Translations under genes and position numbers: made by a program
The notes under the pieces: model-generated
Told to the model about the DNA's origin: nothing
The model's database searches: none
Seen by the model: the letters and a program-made list of their open reading frames with translations, nothing else
Shown: positions 23,591 to 36,706 of the stretch, piece by piece
Layout: each line of letters starts with the position of its first letter
Position numbering within the stretch: position 1 is the stretch's first letter
Source: Echinococcus granulosus
Taxonomy: Eukaryota > Platyhelminthes > Cestoda > Cyclophyllidea > Taeniidae
Direction: 5' to 3'
DNA: 64,000 bases
Assembly (NCBI RefSeq): GCF_000524195.1
Contig: NW_020170387.1
Location: 1,710,021-1,774,020 of the forward strand

Positions 23591-24939
23591 TATCGGTTTC
23601 GGTATTGAATCAATTTATTTGAGTATCTTGCCTCAATGGTGTATCAAATGGCTCTATAACGGCTGACGAATTACTTAGCAGAGCCACCAGCGCATTGAGA
23701 TGACGATGAGTAGCTAGTTGACGAAGTTGAATCCCAGGTAATCCCCACCACGGTGACAATTTTGATAGTGTTGCCAAAGCACGATAATATTGTGAGTCAA
23801 TATCTGACAGTAAGGGTGCAGAAGGGGGTAGGTATCGTCTTCACAAAAGCCCTGCAAAAATGACGCATAACCTAACACCATTCACTGCACTACAATTTAG
23901 GAGAGGCTAAAGCCTCTGCCTCCAGGTTCCTAGGGTTGACATGGCCTACTATTAAAGCTACAAAGTCCGATTATTAGTGGCACTCGCCCATCATTCCTCA
24001 CTCACAAACTACACTGATGCTCACAAAGGTTTTGAAACATTCGACCCATCGGCTATTCATTATCATCACTTTTATTGTTCTTCAATGACATTACCAAAAC
24101 TGTCCCAATTGGGTGGAGGTCATAGTTTATATACCCAAAGCGTGGCGGAAAAAAATTTTGACCTCACAACCTGTAATGGCCAAAACGGTGATTTGAAAAG
24201 GGCCGCTTATCCGAGATTACACAAATAAGAGAACTAGGCAAATGAGAGTAGATAATCCTACGAAGAAGTGCCCAAAATTAGTCCACATGATGACACCGTC
24301 CAAGGTTTTTAAAGTGTTCACCATGGGCGAATGAAACCAATGGGCTCCAGAACGGGACGACGCCTTAGCGCAAATGGTTCGGTGAAAAAATCACCAAATC
24401 TTGGAGAGCATGAGATTAGAGCGATGAACAATTCAAGCTAGTAATAAAAGCGCCGAGTAAAGTTAAATCCACTGAATGGCCCGAGCACCGGTAACTAGGA
24501 CAAAAAAGCCTAGTCTCATACAATTTCCATATGATTATGCCGTGGTTAAACATTCACCTTCCACTTATTTGGTGGTGAGATATTCTAACTTAGTTCATTT
24601 GCTTTTTCAAATGCACCCAACACAACAGCTGGAATCCTATGGTAAGGTAACGCACAAAAGCGCGGACCTCTGCACCGGACTCTGATATACCCCATGTTTG
24701 CGTTCTGCTAAGTGTCGCCTGTTTTGCCATCAACTCTGGACAATTTTCAGGTATGACCCAGATTAGAGAAAGCTGGCTCACCAATCTCCCAAAACTGAAC
24801 GTCACCTTCTATAATGTTTACTCATGTCTATTTACGTAGGTGTTTAAATACTCTTCATGTACTACAAAAAATTAAAAATTTGAGTCCCTTGGTCGACGAA
24901 ATTAAATCGACGAGTGATGATGATGTCAATGGCTCTCCA

Positions 24940-27900
24940 TCATAGTGACGTAGAAGTGGAAGGTGGGTGGGGCGGAGGAGGGATGTTGGAGCTTCCGTTA
25001 GTGAGTGACGATGAAGAGGCAGCTGTCGTTCCCGGTGAGGCAGCGACAGCGCCCGCAGCGGTGCTGTTGAAGGCATTTGCAGCTACTGCGGCCGAGAGGG
25101 CCGAGTTCAGTGCTAGAGAACGGCTGGCCGAGATAGCAAGAAGTGGGATGTGGTAGTACTTGCAGGGAATCCGAGTGCACCGACCTTTCGCAGCGTCTCG
25201 ACACACGGTCACCCGACCCTGGTTGACCTCGACATTTTCTGCAATTGATACAATCAAGTCGCTACATACGGGAGAATAGACGAACCTTGCATAGTTTAGC
25301 AATGTATAAAATTCTGCCTTTAAAACACCAAAACTATTCCAGCCGAAACATTACCTCAGAACAAACTGAACATGAGCTAACAAGCGACAATCGTCTTACA
25401 CGCTTGGTGCGAATACACAAAAAGTGAGGATATACAACGTAGGAATTTCAACCCACTATTCAAACCAAGACACACTGCTCACACATACCTAAAACAAGGG
25501 AATTTGAGGTGATTCCAACCGTGAAACTATGGGCCATTCGAGATTTGCAACAGAGAGTTAACGTTTAAAAAGCGTCTTGGGTACCCAGTCCAAGCGATGT
25601 CAAGGGGGAATGCAGTGTACTAACTCATCGGCTCAAGTATCCTATTCTCGGCGCGTAAAGGCGTTCCCCTAATGTTTTAAAGGGATTGTGCGCAGACGCA
25701 CCAAGAGGCATCGAGAAGCAGCTATCGAAACGAATAGAATGACCACATTGACGGAGGGGGACTCACCATCGATGAGATGAACGTAACGGCACTCCGTGTT
25801 CCTGTGACACTTCCCAGCTTTAAAATCGCGACAGATTGGAAGACTTTCGAGAAGCTAAAGATTAAAGTTAATGTAAAATGGGAGTGAACATAAAAATTCT
25901 CTACTCCGAAGTTAAAAACCACTAAAGTATGCAAAACCAGACTGCCACGCAATTGTACAATGACCTCAGTTTGTAGCAACTGATAATTTCACCACGCCAT
26001 AGAGCGTAAAAACAATTACCACCTTTATAAAGACATCAGGTTTGGATGAATACATTCGCGAAGTGTGGAACCATCACTGGCCCACAAAGCCAAACAACAA
26101 TCAACCAATTTCAAAATTCGACTGTTGAAGAAAAGGCACCTGCAGTTTATGCCAATTTATAACAACCGTTAAGGGAAAGGTCACGAAGAACAGCGCTTGC
26201 TACCAAAGGAGTCAACGTGACAAGGCTCTTGTGCTAGTACCTAATACCTTCTGCCAATCAAATGTATTTCAAAGTGGTTCAGCACGTTGGATGTTGAAGT
26301 GAAAAGAAGTCACCAAATCAGGTGATTCACTACTGTGGTAGCCGCTTGCCACCGATTGATAGGTGCGTGGATAAGAATCTGCAGAAAGTCGTTTTTTGAG
26401 TAAGCGACTCTGACTTTAGTTAACAAGGCCAAAAAGTCACACTGAAATTCTCATCCGTCCAACTAACTTGTTCAGTAGTTAAAATTTAGACTAATTTATT
26501 ACTCGTTTGGGATTTGAGGAGCCTACTTTACCTCGGAAAGTTCGTGATTTCCTATGCAGTAATAAGTAGTTCAATCAGGCTGAGCCAAGTAAAAGGGCTG
26601 GTCTCCCAATTGAAGGTTATCTCAACAGTAACTCCTAAACTTCTGAAAATCAGAGAAATACCAATAATAAAATGGGTAGACACAGACTACAGGTCACCAA
26701 AAGACTGCCTTGAATTCAGCACATTACCCAAATATCTCGATAAATAATTCCTGATTCCTTCATAAGCCCTATGGATTGGCATTCACAAGCAAGCAGTAGT
26801 AAATTCAGCAAAAATGTTTGGGTTTTCAGAGAAAACTAACCTGCCCTTCATCGTTAATGTAGGCCACATTGGTGAGCAGTGTTTGGCTTTGCAGCAGATT
26901 CGAGGCGTATGGGTTGGCAGTCAGGCTGGCCGACTGGAAAGTCACTATATCATTGAAAAAACCGGAAAGTAAACTGGAACGCTGAACCATTTCCCTAATT
27001 CAATAAACAAAGTAAACCAAACCCAGAAAAGAGTATTCGTTAAACAAGCATGCGTGGTAATTTCTTCGTAAAATAGCGTCGGTTAATTACGTTCAATGAT
27101 TTGAAAACACCACAACACGTCTCTCAATTACTAGTCAGTTTACTCATATCGCAGGCCATGATTGTAGTTTAGTATAAGAAGAAAATCACGTATTTCGGTT
27201 TGGTGCGCTACAAATATCATTTTAGTTATCACAAGGTGCTGGGTTTCCACAGCATCTCAACAAACATTTCTAAAGATGCCTTATTCTAAGCTAGTCAAGC
27301 TGAAAAGGGGATGTGTATCCACACTATACCAGCCAAAAAAATTGAGTGCATGGACAAATTTTAAGTACAGTGCGACCTATTTGGTAGACAAGTAGGTAGA
27401 CTAACTACCTTAAATCGAACGCAAGCAGCACTACGAGAGAACTCTCAAGTTTATGGAAATTATCTGGATGCCGCTAGCGTTTGCTAAATGTGGAGAGATA
27501 ATAAAATAAACCAGGTTCTTACGGGAAAAGTGAAAAGGGGGACACCGCCAGCCATTCCTTAATGTAGTTTGTGTGACCATCACATCATGAACGTTGGGAT
27601 TTTTAGCAATGCTAACCTATCCACACACACACACACACACGTGCTTGTCCTTTGATCAACCACTCACTGGTGTAAAGCAGCACACCATAGTAATGTCCAC
27701 TTCGATAGCCTGCTATAAACTCACGTGTCGCTAGCACCCTATGCTATTGGAAAATTTGGAACTGCTATTGAAAAACACCAGAGGTAGTGACTCACGCGGA
27801 TCGAAGAGAGCGGTGGGATTGGAGTAGGCAGCGGCAGCAGCAGCGGCGGCGACTGCTGCCGCCGAGTTGGGTGCGAAACCGGTGAGTGATCCGTAGCCGG

Positions 27901-30900
27901 CAGCCATGGCGGCCCATTGCTGTTGCTGTTGTTGTTGCAAACGCATGAGGGCTGCTGCCTGCAGCGCAACGGTGGGGGAAGTGGCCGTCGGAAGTGAAGG
28001 TGGAGGCGGCGAAGAAAGTTGGTGCTGCTGTTGTTGTTGCTGCTGCAGCCAAGTGTTAAATGCCAGTGTGCTCGCTAGCTGCGGCTGAGTGGGAACCTGT
28101 GATGCACGATTCACGGCTGTGCTGCTGCTATTTGTGATATCTTCGTTTGTAGTATGAATGCGCTTCGTTGGCATGTTCTACAATACGTCAAAACCACGCC
28201 ACATAAGGTTTGTACTGAACGCGACTGATAGGGTAGGCTGAGTTAGCTCGAAAAGTCAAGCTGTAAAATGCCTACAAAGTTAGCAACCATTTCAATGGCA
28301 GAAATGCCCTTTACTCGATTATTGTGCTTGTCGGGTTTAGATGCGTGAAGTACCAATGGCAATGGAGACCTCTAAAACCACCTGTTTGCTCTGTGAGAAG
28401 TTTTGTGACAAATTACTCAACTAGCTAAGCGGAGGTTGGTCAATTAAGCGATGCTGAGTTGCAAAATACCCATAAACTTTGCACAATAAAACACAAACAA
28501 CAGTGATAAACCAGCCGTGGATGCGAACACTATGCGCATTTAATTTGATAAGCAGAACTCAATTATGCTGCACTTCAGTGCGACCAATTACACGGACTTG
28601 AGAATCACGCAAGATCACCACCACGCAAGAAAACACCTACCGTTTGAGCATCTTTATCACCCGGAGCCTCACGCTTGCGACCAGAGGCTGAGGAAGCTAA
28701 ATCCTCACCGCTCCTTGAGACTGAAATCGGCGGTTGTGATGACGGTGGTGGCGGCGGCTGGATGGCTGCGGCTTGTCGACTGGCATTCACTGCGGCGACG
28801 GCGGCGGCGTAGGTTGCGGGGCTCACCGGCCCACCGGGCGGGAAGAGTGAAGTGGTCGCAGACGCCCCACCGGGAAGGATCTAAAATGGGCACCAGAGAT
28901 GGTGGGGCGCAGATGAAAGGGGAGGGGACCACCGCGTGGCGGTGGCAAGGGAATTGAGTCGGATGTGGCGAGCAACGGCTGTGTAGTAGCACGGGCAAAA
29001 GCCGTGGATGCACACACACACACGTACGTACTCACAAAACTAGGCGGACCGGAAGGCGGGAGGGCGCGCACGTGTAGGTGGGTGGGCGAGGGAGGAAGGA
29101 AAGTGGAATGAGGCCAGGATACATAAGTATTGAGGAAGAATTGAGAGGTGGTGATGCAGAACACTACGATGAGTGGAAATGTGAAGATATTATCATTATC
29201 ACTATTATTATGAGGTGGATGGTTGAGGAAATAAGTAGGCGTTGGAGATGTTGGTGCAAGTGATCTTAGGTGAATGATGGCAGGTGTGTACGCGCCACGT
29301 GAATCATGCTAGCGCGAGAAGACGCGCCAAAATATTATGGAACACAAAGTGCTCGCAATGGCAAACAGCATAAACAACAGCGGCACCACACCTAATCCAC
29401 CTCTTTCCGTTAAAAGCAATGATTACTGCATTAGAGTTGACACGAAGTTTCCCCGACAGTTCCCCCTGAGATCCGATTTGATTCTACAGGTAGCGACTGA
29501 TTGATTGGCACACTCTATGTCAAGGCGTGTAAAGAAAACAGACCCTCACATTAGGAATCCAAGTACCTATCCATTCATGTAAACTCAAATGCAATGCAAC
29601 CGGTCAGAAGTAGAAGCGTAAGTATGCGCGTGTAAACACCACAAATTTCATTGACTAGCGTGTGGATCATGCAGCATGACAAGGTAGTGTGAAAGGCTGT
29701 ACTGTTGGATCTGCTGAAAAATTATAAGTTTGTACAAAGGATTTCAAGTAAGCGTATAGCCATTTCCGTATGTGGTAAATAAGTACACCGTGCGGAAATC
29801 AGGACTGTTAATGAAATAATACAGTGAAACACTTTCAAGGGGAAAGTGAACAAAGTACATGGAAGAAAATGCTTCAGTTCCAGCACCGTATTGCGCACTC
29901 TATACCTTCCAAATCCTGATATTCACCGACGAAATTTGACTGTTAAAACTAGTTTTGAGGAGAACACGCTCGACGACATGGAAACCACTTAAACATTAAC
30001 ACATAGACTTTTAGCACACCGGAAACAACGAAAAGTGCTTTATCAGCTATGAATTTGATATGAGGTAGTTGGTCTATTTAAGGTCGTGATTTTAATTCAT
30101 GCGTGATCTTTCACACAGGTTGTGATAATTGACACCATCCTAACCTTACGATGCAATTAACAAGCACCAGGATTAGTATTTTGTATCCCTCAATTGTACC
30201 AGAAATGAAAAACGCATTTTTACCTCCGCTATAACATTGGGCTTTGATTCCGGTGCATCCAACTACTAATAACTGCAACGTGCAAATGGGTGTAAAAGTA
30301 AATTCTCGACAGATCAACTTTGAATTTTGAACGTGAAGGTAAGCAGATGGACAAATTCGCAGTGTGCCGGGGAGCCCTAGCATGCCGAGTTGCGCAGTTA
30401 CAACGTAAAGAAAATGAAAGGATTTCAGTGTGGTAGGAAGAGCAAGCTTGAAGACTGGGGAAAGAGTGAGGTTACGAGCCACATACGCGCACATACACAC
30501 ACACACACGTGATCAGTGGGAAGGATATTGCTTCAAAACTAGTGGCAGCAGTAGCAGCAGCAACGGCGGTGGCAGTAGTTCGTAAAGCACACGACACTAC
30601 GGCAAGAAGTGAGAGAAGAAAAGGAAAGGCCAGCCACTAGCATGAGTAGGATTAATTGACAAACCAAGGTAGCTAGCCATGCTAAGCCGAAATTCATCGG
30701 GTGAGTAGTGAGGTAAGGATCTAGGGACGCATGCAATGGCGGTGGCAACACCAGCGGCGACAATGGCAGTGGTTTTTAAGAACAGGAAAGAACAGAATGT
30801 GCACAAATTACGGAGGTTAGAGCAATCAACAATCCACAGAATGGTGAGGAAAGACTTCCACAGACACGTATTAACCCAGCACTGTGCAGCGTTTTAAAAA

Positions 30901-33900
30901 TTAGGGTTGCGCGAAGAGTTGGATGAACTAAGTCGCATTGTTCGATCAAATGCACGTGAGTCTTAATTGCTCTTAACCAAGCAAAATCTGCCAAACTGAA
31001 TCTAGACAAGAATAAAGTAAGAATAGGCAATAAGGGGTGGAGACACTAGTCCACTAACAATAATACCGTATGGATTAGTCGACTAAGGTTAAAGTAGTAA
31101 CTGCATTCCAAAAATACAAGTAAACGGCAAAGGACACGTGTGGTCAAAACAACCGACCCATATTTGAGTAACTTGGCCTTAAAATGAACCGAATTTTGTT
31201 CCGATTGAGACGAAATAGTTAGAAGAAATCTTTAGACGAATATAGTGGAAAAAGGGACTAACATAGTCTTCCAGGAGAAGTAGAGGACGCCACTAGACCT
31301 TCAAGATTAATTTATAGGCAAATGAACGTAAACAACATCTAATACCAAGCAGACCAAAAATGAGCTATTTTGACGCAATGGAAAATGTCCTGCTTTCTTG
31401 TATGGATTGGAAATTTGTGTTGAATTTATGGGGAATCACTAACATAACAATAGGAACCCTGCAGCAATCGTGGTGCCACCGCATGCTTAAACACATACAA
31501 AATCGCATTCAATAGATGTGACCATGAGAAAGCTGGCAAACGGACAATTTTTGCATGCAAACGCTCACACCCGTGTGGACGCGTTTACGCACGTAGGTGG
31601 CGTTGGATAAACATCGCCAGAGGCGAGGAATGTCAGCAGGAACGATAGCATACCATACCACAAAAGCACACGCGTGCACACGCCACGGCACACGTTAAAT
31701 CAATTAGCGACTGCACACACAAACACCCTTGGATAGGAGTCTGCTTATGAAATGGGGTGGTGAAACCAACACCTCTAACCCGCACAAATGCATTTTTAAA
31801 GACTACCTTTGTTTCATTGCAAAATTGCAATCACATTCATGCGTTAAGCACGGAAGATTTTTAACGAAGATACACGTGTACTACAATGTTGGATAAAAGG
31901 AATAAGCATATAACCAAACTACGACTAGCGGAATGAGAACTCTCCATCGTTAAATCAATTGAAAACGGAACTTCGAGGCTTTGACACCTTCAAGCAACTG
32001 ACTTCAATCATCCCCTTAGTGTTCGGCTCATATTCGATGTCAAGATACCAGATCCTGACGACGAAACACAACTAGGGCCGTCAAGCTCGAAAGTATGTTT
32101 AGTTTAAAAGCATGCTTTTTGAAAATTAATTGAAAGCATTGGATGAGTGTCACGGTAGATGAGATGTGGTAATTCAAGCGTACAATTTCAATAGGAAGTG
32201 GATACGCACCAGGAGCGTTATACGCTTTTAATTTAGTGGAGTGAGTGGCATAAAACGAAAACAGCGACAAAGACAACAAAAACAGTAGCGGAAAAAGCAG
32301 AAAAGGATGGTGGTAGAGAAGTGAGATAAAGACGCGGATACGTCAAAATGACAACAGATTAATGTATAGACATACACACGCGCAAAAATCAGCCGCTAAC
32401 AGGCGGTTTACAGGCGTTAATTACATACACTGATGTAGTCGGGCACATACAAGGAGATACGATTTATACTGCGGCTGCTGCAACTAGACCTGGAGACTGT
32501 GTGTGTAGGTAGCAAGTGGCGTAGCGGCAGCCTGCGGGTGTTTATGTTGCAGGATCGACTTACCCAGCAAATATTCCGTATTCATGATGGCATGAGCAGT
32601 AGTAGGGCCTATTCAATGAGGAAGAGGAGGAGCATGGCATTATTCAGGGGCTGCTTGCTCATACAATTCGTGCATGCTCAATCTGACAATAACTTTATTT
32701 GAATCGATTTGAGTAACAAGTGGAACATACCCAACTACGTATTTTCAAAAAAAGGTTCCAACGCCTACTCAGAATGCGTGGACAAAGCAGAGCAAGGGCA
32801 CCCAAGTCGGTCGCGAGCAGGTTTACACACGAAAAAGAGCTTTGGTACACTCAAAAAAAGCTATAAACAGGCCGAATATGATGAGTGAATGACTACTTTG
32901 AAGCGGAGTATAAGGAAAGAGGAGGGAAGTAACATCGTGCAATTCAATTAGGAATGACTGAGTGAGCTCGACTGAACGTCAGAAATATCAACCTAAAATA
33001 AGTCGGTGATTGAGATCCCAAGGAAGACATCACTCACATCAAAATTTGCAATACCCAGAGATTAGTAGGATGCGAGGGATCGGAAATAGGGTTAAAATCA
33101 CTTACGTCACCGGGGTTGTAGGCACTAGTAGCGGCGGCGGCGTTGGGAGAGTTAGAAGAGGCCGAGGCCGAAAAGGGATAGTAGCCGGAAATGAGAGAGG
33201 CCAAATTGGTGGAGTCGGGGAGGGCGGTGTACATAGAGGTGGCGGCGGCAGGCGAGTAAAGCGTAGCACTAGGAGTACTAGTGCCTCGCATTGCTGCGAG
33301 CATCGCGAGGGTAACTGCGGGGCTGGCCTGCGCTGCGGGGTTCAGAATGAGAGACGACTGGGTCATGGCACCACTGGGCCAGCAGAGACCCGCCAGAGAT
33401 GTCTGTGGTTGCATCGGAAGACGTGGTTTATGCATGAGCGCACATCTCGTTGCTTTATATGTGTGCGCACGACAGCGTTCAAGCTCGCGCGCAGACTAAT
33501 TGGTGAAAGGCATGTGCTTCGGTGCGTAAGGGCTCGCGCCATCGAGGTCGATAGGCATAGACACTAGCTCGCAAACGTGGAGAGGCCCATAATGCCTGGT
33601 TGATGATGGTGATAATGCCACACAAGCGTGCGTTCACTCGCACACACAACAAAGGCGAGAGGAGAGAGAAACACCGGGCTATCTGTTTCCTGCCGCACGC
33701 ACGCGCGTGTGCGTGAGAGGCAGCAAAGCTCCAAGGAATGTAGTGGATCCACGTGTTAGTGCAGCCGCAGAAGGGTACTACTATTTTTCGGCCACTAATC
33801 CGGAATCCCTGTGCAAGGGAATGCCCCAGTTCTCTTCCTCCACACCCACGTTAATGCACGTTGCTCGGCCTTGTTGGTATAAGGCCATCAACCAGCTGTT

Positions 33901-36706
33901 TAAGGTTGTAGTTGTTTAACTCCTAAAATGTTAGCTCGGATCGACACCGACCAGAGGTAAACATTTATGTGACCGACTCGAGGCCATAAACTCTTTACTA
34001 GGATAGTGTGATGCAATAACGGTTATTTTAGAAAATTTGCCCTATTCAAGGTAAAAAGAAGACTGCTGTAGATAGAGTTAAATTAGTTAGCATTCTTTCT
34101 TCCAGGATTAAGAATTTACTCCTTCAGAGTAGTTTGGTGATCCCATCAAACCATTATGTAAATAGCTTGACATCTGCTAGATGTGAAGGTGAGCAAGTAC
34201 CTAGTAAAGCAATGTTTGGCACAGTCATCTACCGATCTGCGCAAAGTGCACTAGGAGTAAATGCGGCAAGAGACAAAAAGGGAGTGAGCTTGTCACAACC
34301 GAGAGGAGTCTCGCACTCCACGTGCGCCACTACGAGTGCAGGCACCAGACAGATTTGTGCGCTAGAAAGGCGGTTGAATAAAAAGAGCACTCACAGCCGC
34401 CATTTGCGCCCCCTGGCTTGTGGAGCTTTTCTTTGTCATATCGCCCCGCTTTAGAACAGCCTCTGTGTGGTGCTTCGGCGGGTGGTAGTACTTGCAGTTG
34501 GTGTGACGACATTCGTTCCGCTAAAAAATTCCAATTGNNNNNNNNNNNNNNNNNNNNNNNNNNNNNNNNNNNNNNNNNNNNNNNNNNNNNNNNNNNNNNN
34601 NNNNNNNNNNNNNNNNNNNNNNNNNNNNNNNNNNNNNATTCTCCGTGATCCCCCTATATTCCTCCGAACGATGACCATCACCTTTTTTCCGGCATTACAC
34701 TTTCCTTCGAAATAAACGGCCAAGAAACGAACCTCACATGCCTACAGTTTTCTAGAGCTAGTGTTTTTACTTATGCCTTATTAGGAAAGGATTTTGGGTT
34801 GCGGTGGCGATTATCCTACGGATAAAGGGTTTCAATTAGCTTTCTGTATGACTTTTTGGTGACCCTATACAAAAGCAGTACTTCAAAATCGGATTTTGAA
34901 GAAACAGAGACGTTGGTCTAAGCTGAAAGGTCTTGATAGCAGTACTAGGAAGTAAACGAATGAAAAACGAAACCGCCGACATCTTGGATGGCATGTGAGC
35001 AGCTTTGTGTTGTGCTTGGGTTGACATTGATATGTAACCAATCATGTTATTTCATACCCTTATATCAGGAAAGACCGCAAAACATCCAGATTGGTAATAC
35101 AACCTGTCATCAATGCGAGGTACAGATTCCCAACCGCAGTATCAGCGACATGTCTCAAGTGTTTAACTTCATTTCGACACTTAAATTAGCCGTGAAAGTG
35201 AGTCGTTTGCCTGACGATAAAAATTATGCTTAAACTATAATCCGGTCGGTACTTAAAAGTGTTAGAACTATGTTAACACTTACAAAAGAAAAAAGTTCAA
35301 AACGCCTCCTGGTAGTAAGCCAACATCTCCTATTCCTATTGATCCTTACAGGTAGAGTGATGAAGTATCAGTGTTGGCGCACATTCTCCTGTGACATCAT
35401 TACTAAGTGGCAAACAGCCATGCTTGCCGAAGCGAAGATACGGGCAACGAGCGAGGATCGGTGAATTGTACAGAACCCACTGCAACTAACAATACATTGT
35501 ACTTTAAACTAATCAGTAAAAAGTCTAAAATTTCAACTCCAGGTGAGAAGCCGCCCGATGGCATTATGACAGGACAACGGCCTCGAAACCGGCGCGTCCA
35601 TTACAGTAAGCGGGAAAAAAAAACATATTCTGAACTTACAATACAAAAAATGTGATACCAGACGAAAAGAACATTAAGTAGTGCGTGATCTGAGTGAATT
35701 CAGGAGAAAAGTCTGCACAGTGCTACAGCAGCAGTAAATCTAACACCGGTTACACACAAAATGTAACGAGTAATGAGAGTTCCGCATCGGGTCTTGTGAA
35801 AAAAAAAAAACTACTTCCAAAAACCACCACCGTATCAGCTAAAACAAACCAAATATTATTTTACAACTATTAAAATGAAAACCACACCCATCTGTTATGA
35901 TCCGACAACAACCCCATTCGTTTCATCCGTCGGCCTGTGTAGGTTTTGGTGAAAAAGGGGAAAACACATTTGCAAGGGCGGAACTCGGGTAGCTGTTACA
36001 CACCTAATTCATACCCAAAGCGAAGGACCGTAGTACTCATCCTTGAGTTAAATTTTAAGTCGCCGGTAGTGTAATTTGAATGCCTACTACGGAATCTCAA
36101 TGGTACCAGCAAAAAACATGGTAAAACCTACAGGAACAGGAATGTGGAGACTCAAAAGCGTTCGAAAAGTAATGTCTGCAGCATTAAAATCAACAGTACC
36201 TTTATGAAATCAAAGCAGACTGTGACGCTCTCGTTTTCAATTCGAACATTAGGCTGTGGGTGAGCTAGGGAACAGGTCTCCGCGGTGAAGGGACACTTCT
36301 CGGTGTCGGGAAGGTTCCCACCGGCCACCATCTCTTTGAAGAAGGCCGGGCAGACACGCATCTTGAGCCAAGTGGAGTCCCTCACCGGAACGTTGGCCGC
36401 GGCCACAGCGGAGGCCAGGCTTGCCAGACGAACTGCAGTGGGATTCGGAGGGAGAGCTGGGACAACTGCCGGAGATGAGGGAGAGACAAGGGAGGACCCC
36501 ATGGGGTTATAGACCGTGTTGTTTGGAGGTAATTGGGCGGGCTTGAGGGACACCTGAAGAGTCGAAAAAGGTGGTTGGACTTTTGGCGGTGGCCGAATAC
36601 CCAGAGGTATCACGGGGGGTTGGGAATTGACGGAGGGAGGGGGGGGTGGTGGCTGCAACGAGGTATATAGAGATGGCAGCTGCGCATTCGGCGGATTCAT
36701 GGCCAT
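24940..36706 (-). CDS. MBNL: Muscleblind-like RNA-binding splicing regulator
   Basis: Nuclear regulator of alternative splicing that binds YGCY-containing RNA through paired CCCH zinc fingers. Exons in transcript order: 36706-36200, 34520-34395, 33402-33106, 28880-28641, 28177-27796, 26944-26841, 25854-25767, 25238-24940. Every junction keeps phase, giving 680 residues. Four fingers are readable. ZnF1 is C119-x18-C138-x6-C145-x3-H149. ZnF2 is C164-x8-C173-x4-C178-x3-H182. ZnF3 is C560-x7-C568-x5-C574-x3-H578. ZnF4 is C594-x7-C602-x4-C607-x3-H611, with GRCTRIPCKYYH. A 110-residue Pro-rich N-terminal extension precedes ZnF1. The linker between finger pairs is long and holds poly-Gln and poly-Ala runs and KRE/KR basic patches. 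The start ATG at 36706 is the first Met of an open stretch that runs further upstream, so a 5' exon is possible. Confidence 0.88.
25239..25766 (-). other. MBNL intron between ZnF3 and ZnF4
   Basis: AT-rich intron with a GTGAGT donor and an AATTGCAG acceptor. No other content is recognised. Confidence 0.6.
26945..27795 (-). other. MBNL intron with (CA)n tract
   Basis: Contains an uninterrupted CA/AC microsatellite at 27622-27640. No exon is recognised. Confidence 0.6.
27622..27640. repeat. (CA)n microsatellite
   Basis: About nine perfect CA units inside an MBNL intron. Confidence 0.85.
28881..33105 (-). other. Large MBNL intron with low-complexity tracts
   Basis: A 4.2-kb intron carrying short (AC)n runs (for example 30495-30508), a TATTAT-rich patch near 29190, and a CAG/GGC-rich patch at 30541-30575. 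Minus-strand open frames here (for example 30111-30506) look like by-products of low complexity and have no domain signature. Confidence 0.5.
30495..30508. repeat. (AC)n tract
   Basis: Seven perfect AC units, preceded by further purine-pyrimidine alternation, inside the large MBNL intron. Confidence 0.75.
34538..34637. other. Assembly gap (100 N) inside MBNL intron 1
   Basis: Exactly 100 N, starting 17 nt upstream of the ZnF2 exon acceptor. The polypyrimidine and branch region is therefore only partly visible. Confidence 0.97.

Larger units (their letters stand above)
19401..24939. other. Gene-poor region between retroelement and MBNL
   Basis: No gene is supported. Short open frames at 23977-24228 (83 codons) and 24476-24685 (69 codons) are unrecognised. 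A 100-N gap lies at 22036-22135, and a MED15-like fragment near 23342-23590. The missing MED15 KIX exons could lie here or in the gap, but I could not find them. Confidence 0.4.

Noticed and set aside
23977..24228. Plus-strand 83-codon open frame considered as a transposon integrase piece
   Set aside because: No HHCC or DDE motif could be aligned, so I did not assign it to a mobile element.
28705..29164. Minus-strand open frames of 104 and 113 codons, Pro/His-rich
   Set aside because: They overlap the MBNL exon at 28641-28880 in other frames and its intron; the correct frame has proper splice sites and matching phase.
30111..30506. Minus-strand open frame of 131 codons inside the large MBNL intron
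   Set aside because: It begins in an AC repeat, lacks a domain signature, and neither end forms a junction consistent with MBNL.
33010..33567. Plus-strand 185-codon open frame, Gly/Arg-rich
   Set aside because: It is antisense to the MBNL exon 33106-33402; the Gly/Arg richness simply mirrors Ala/Pro/Ser codons.
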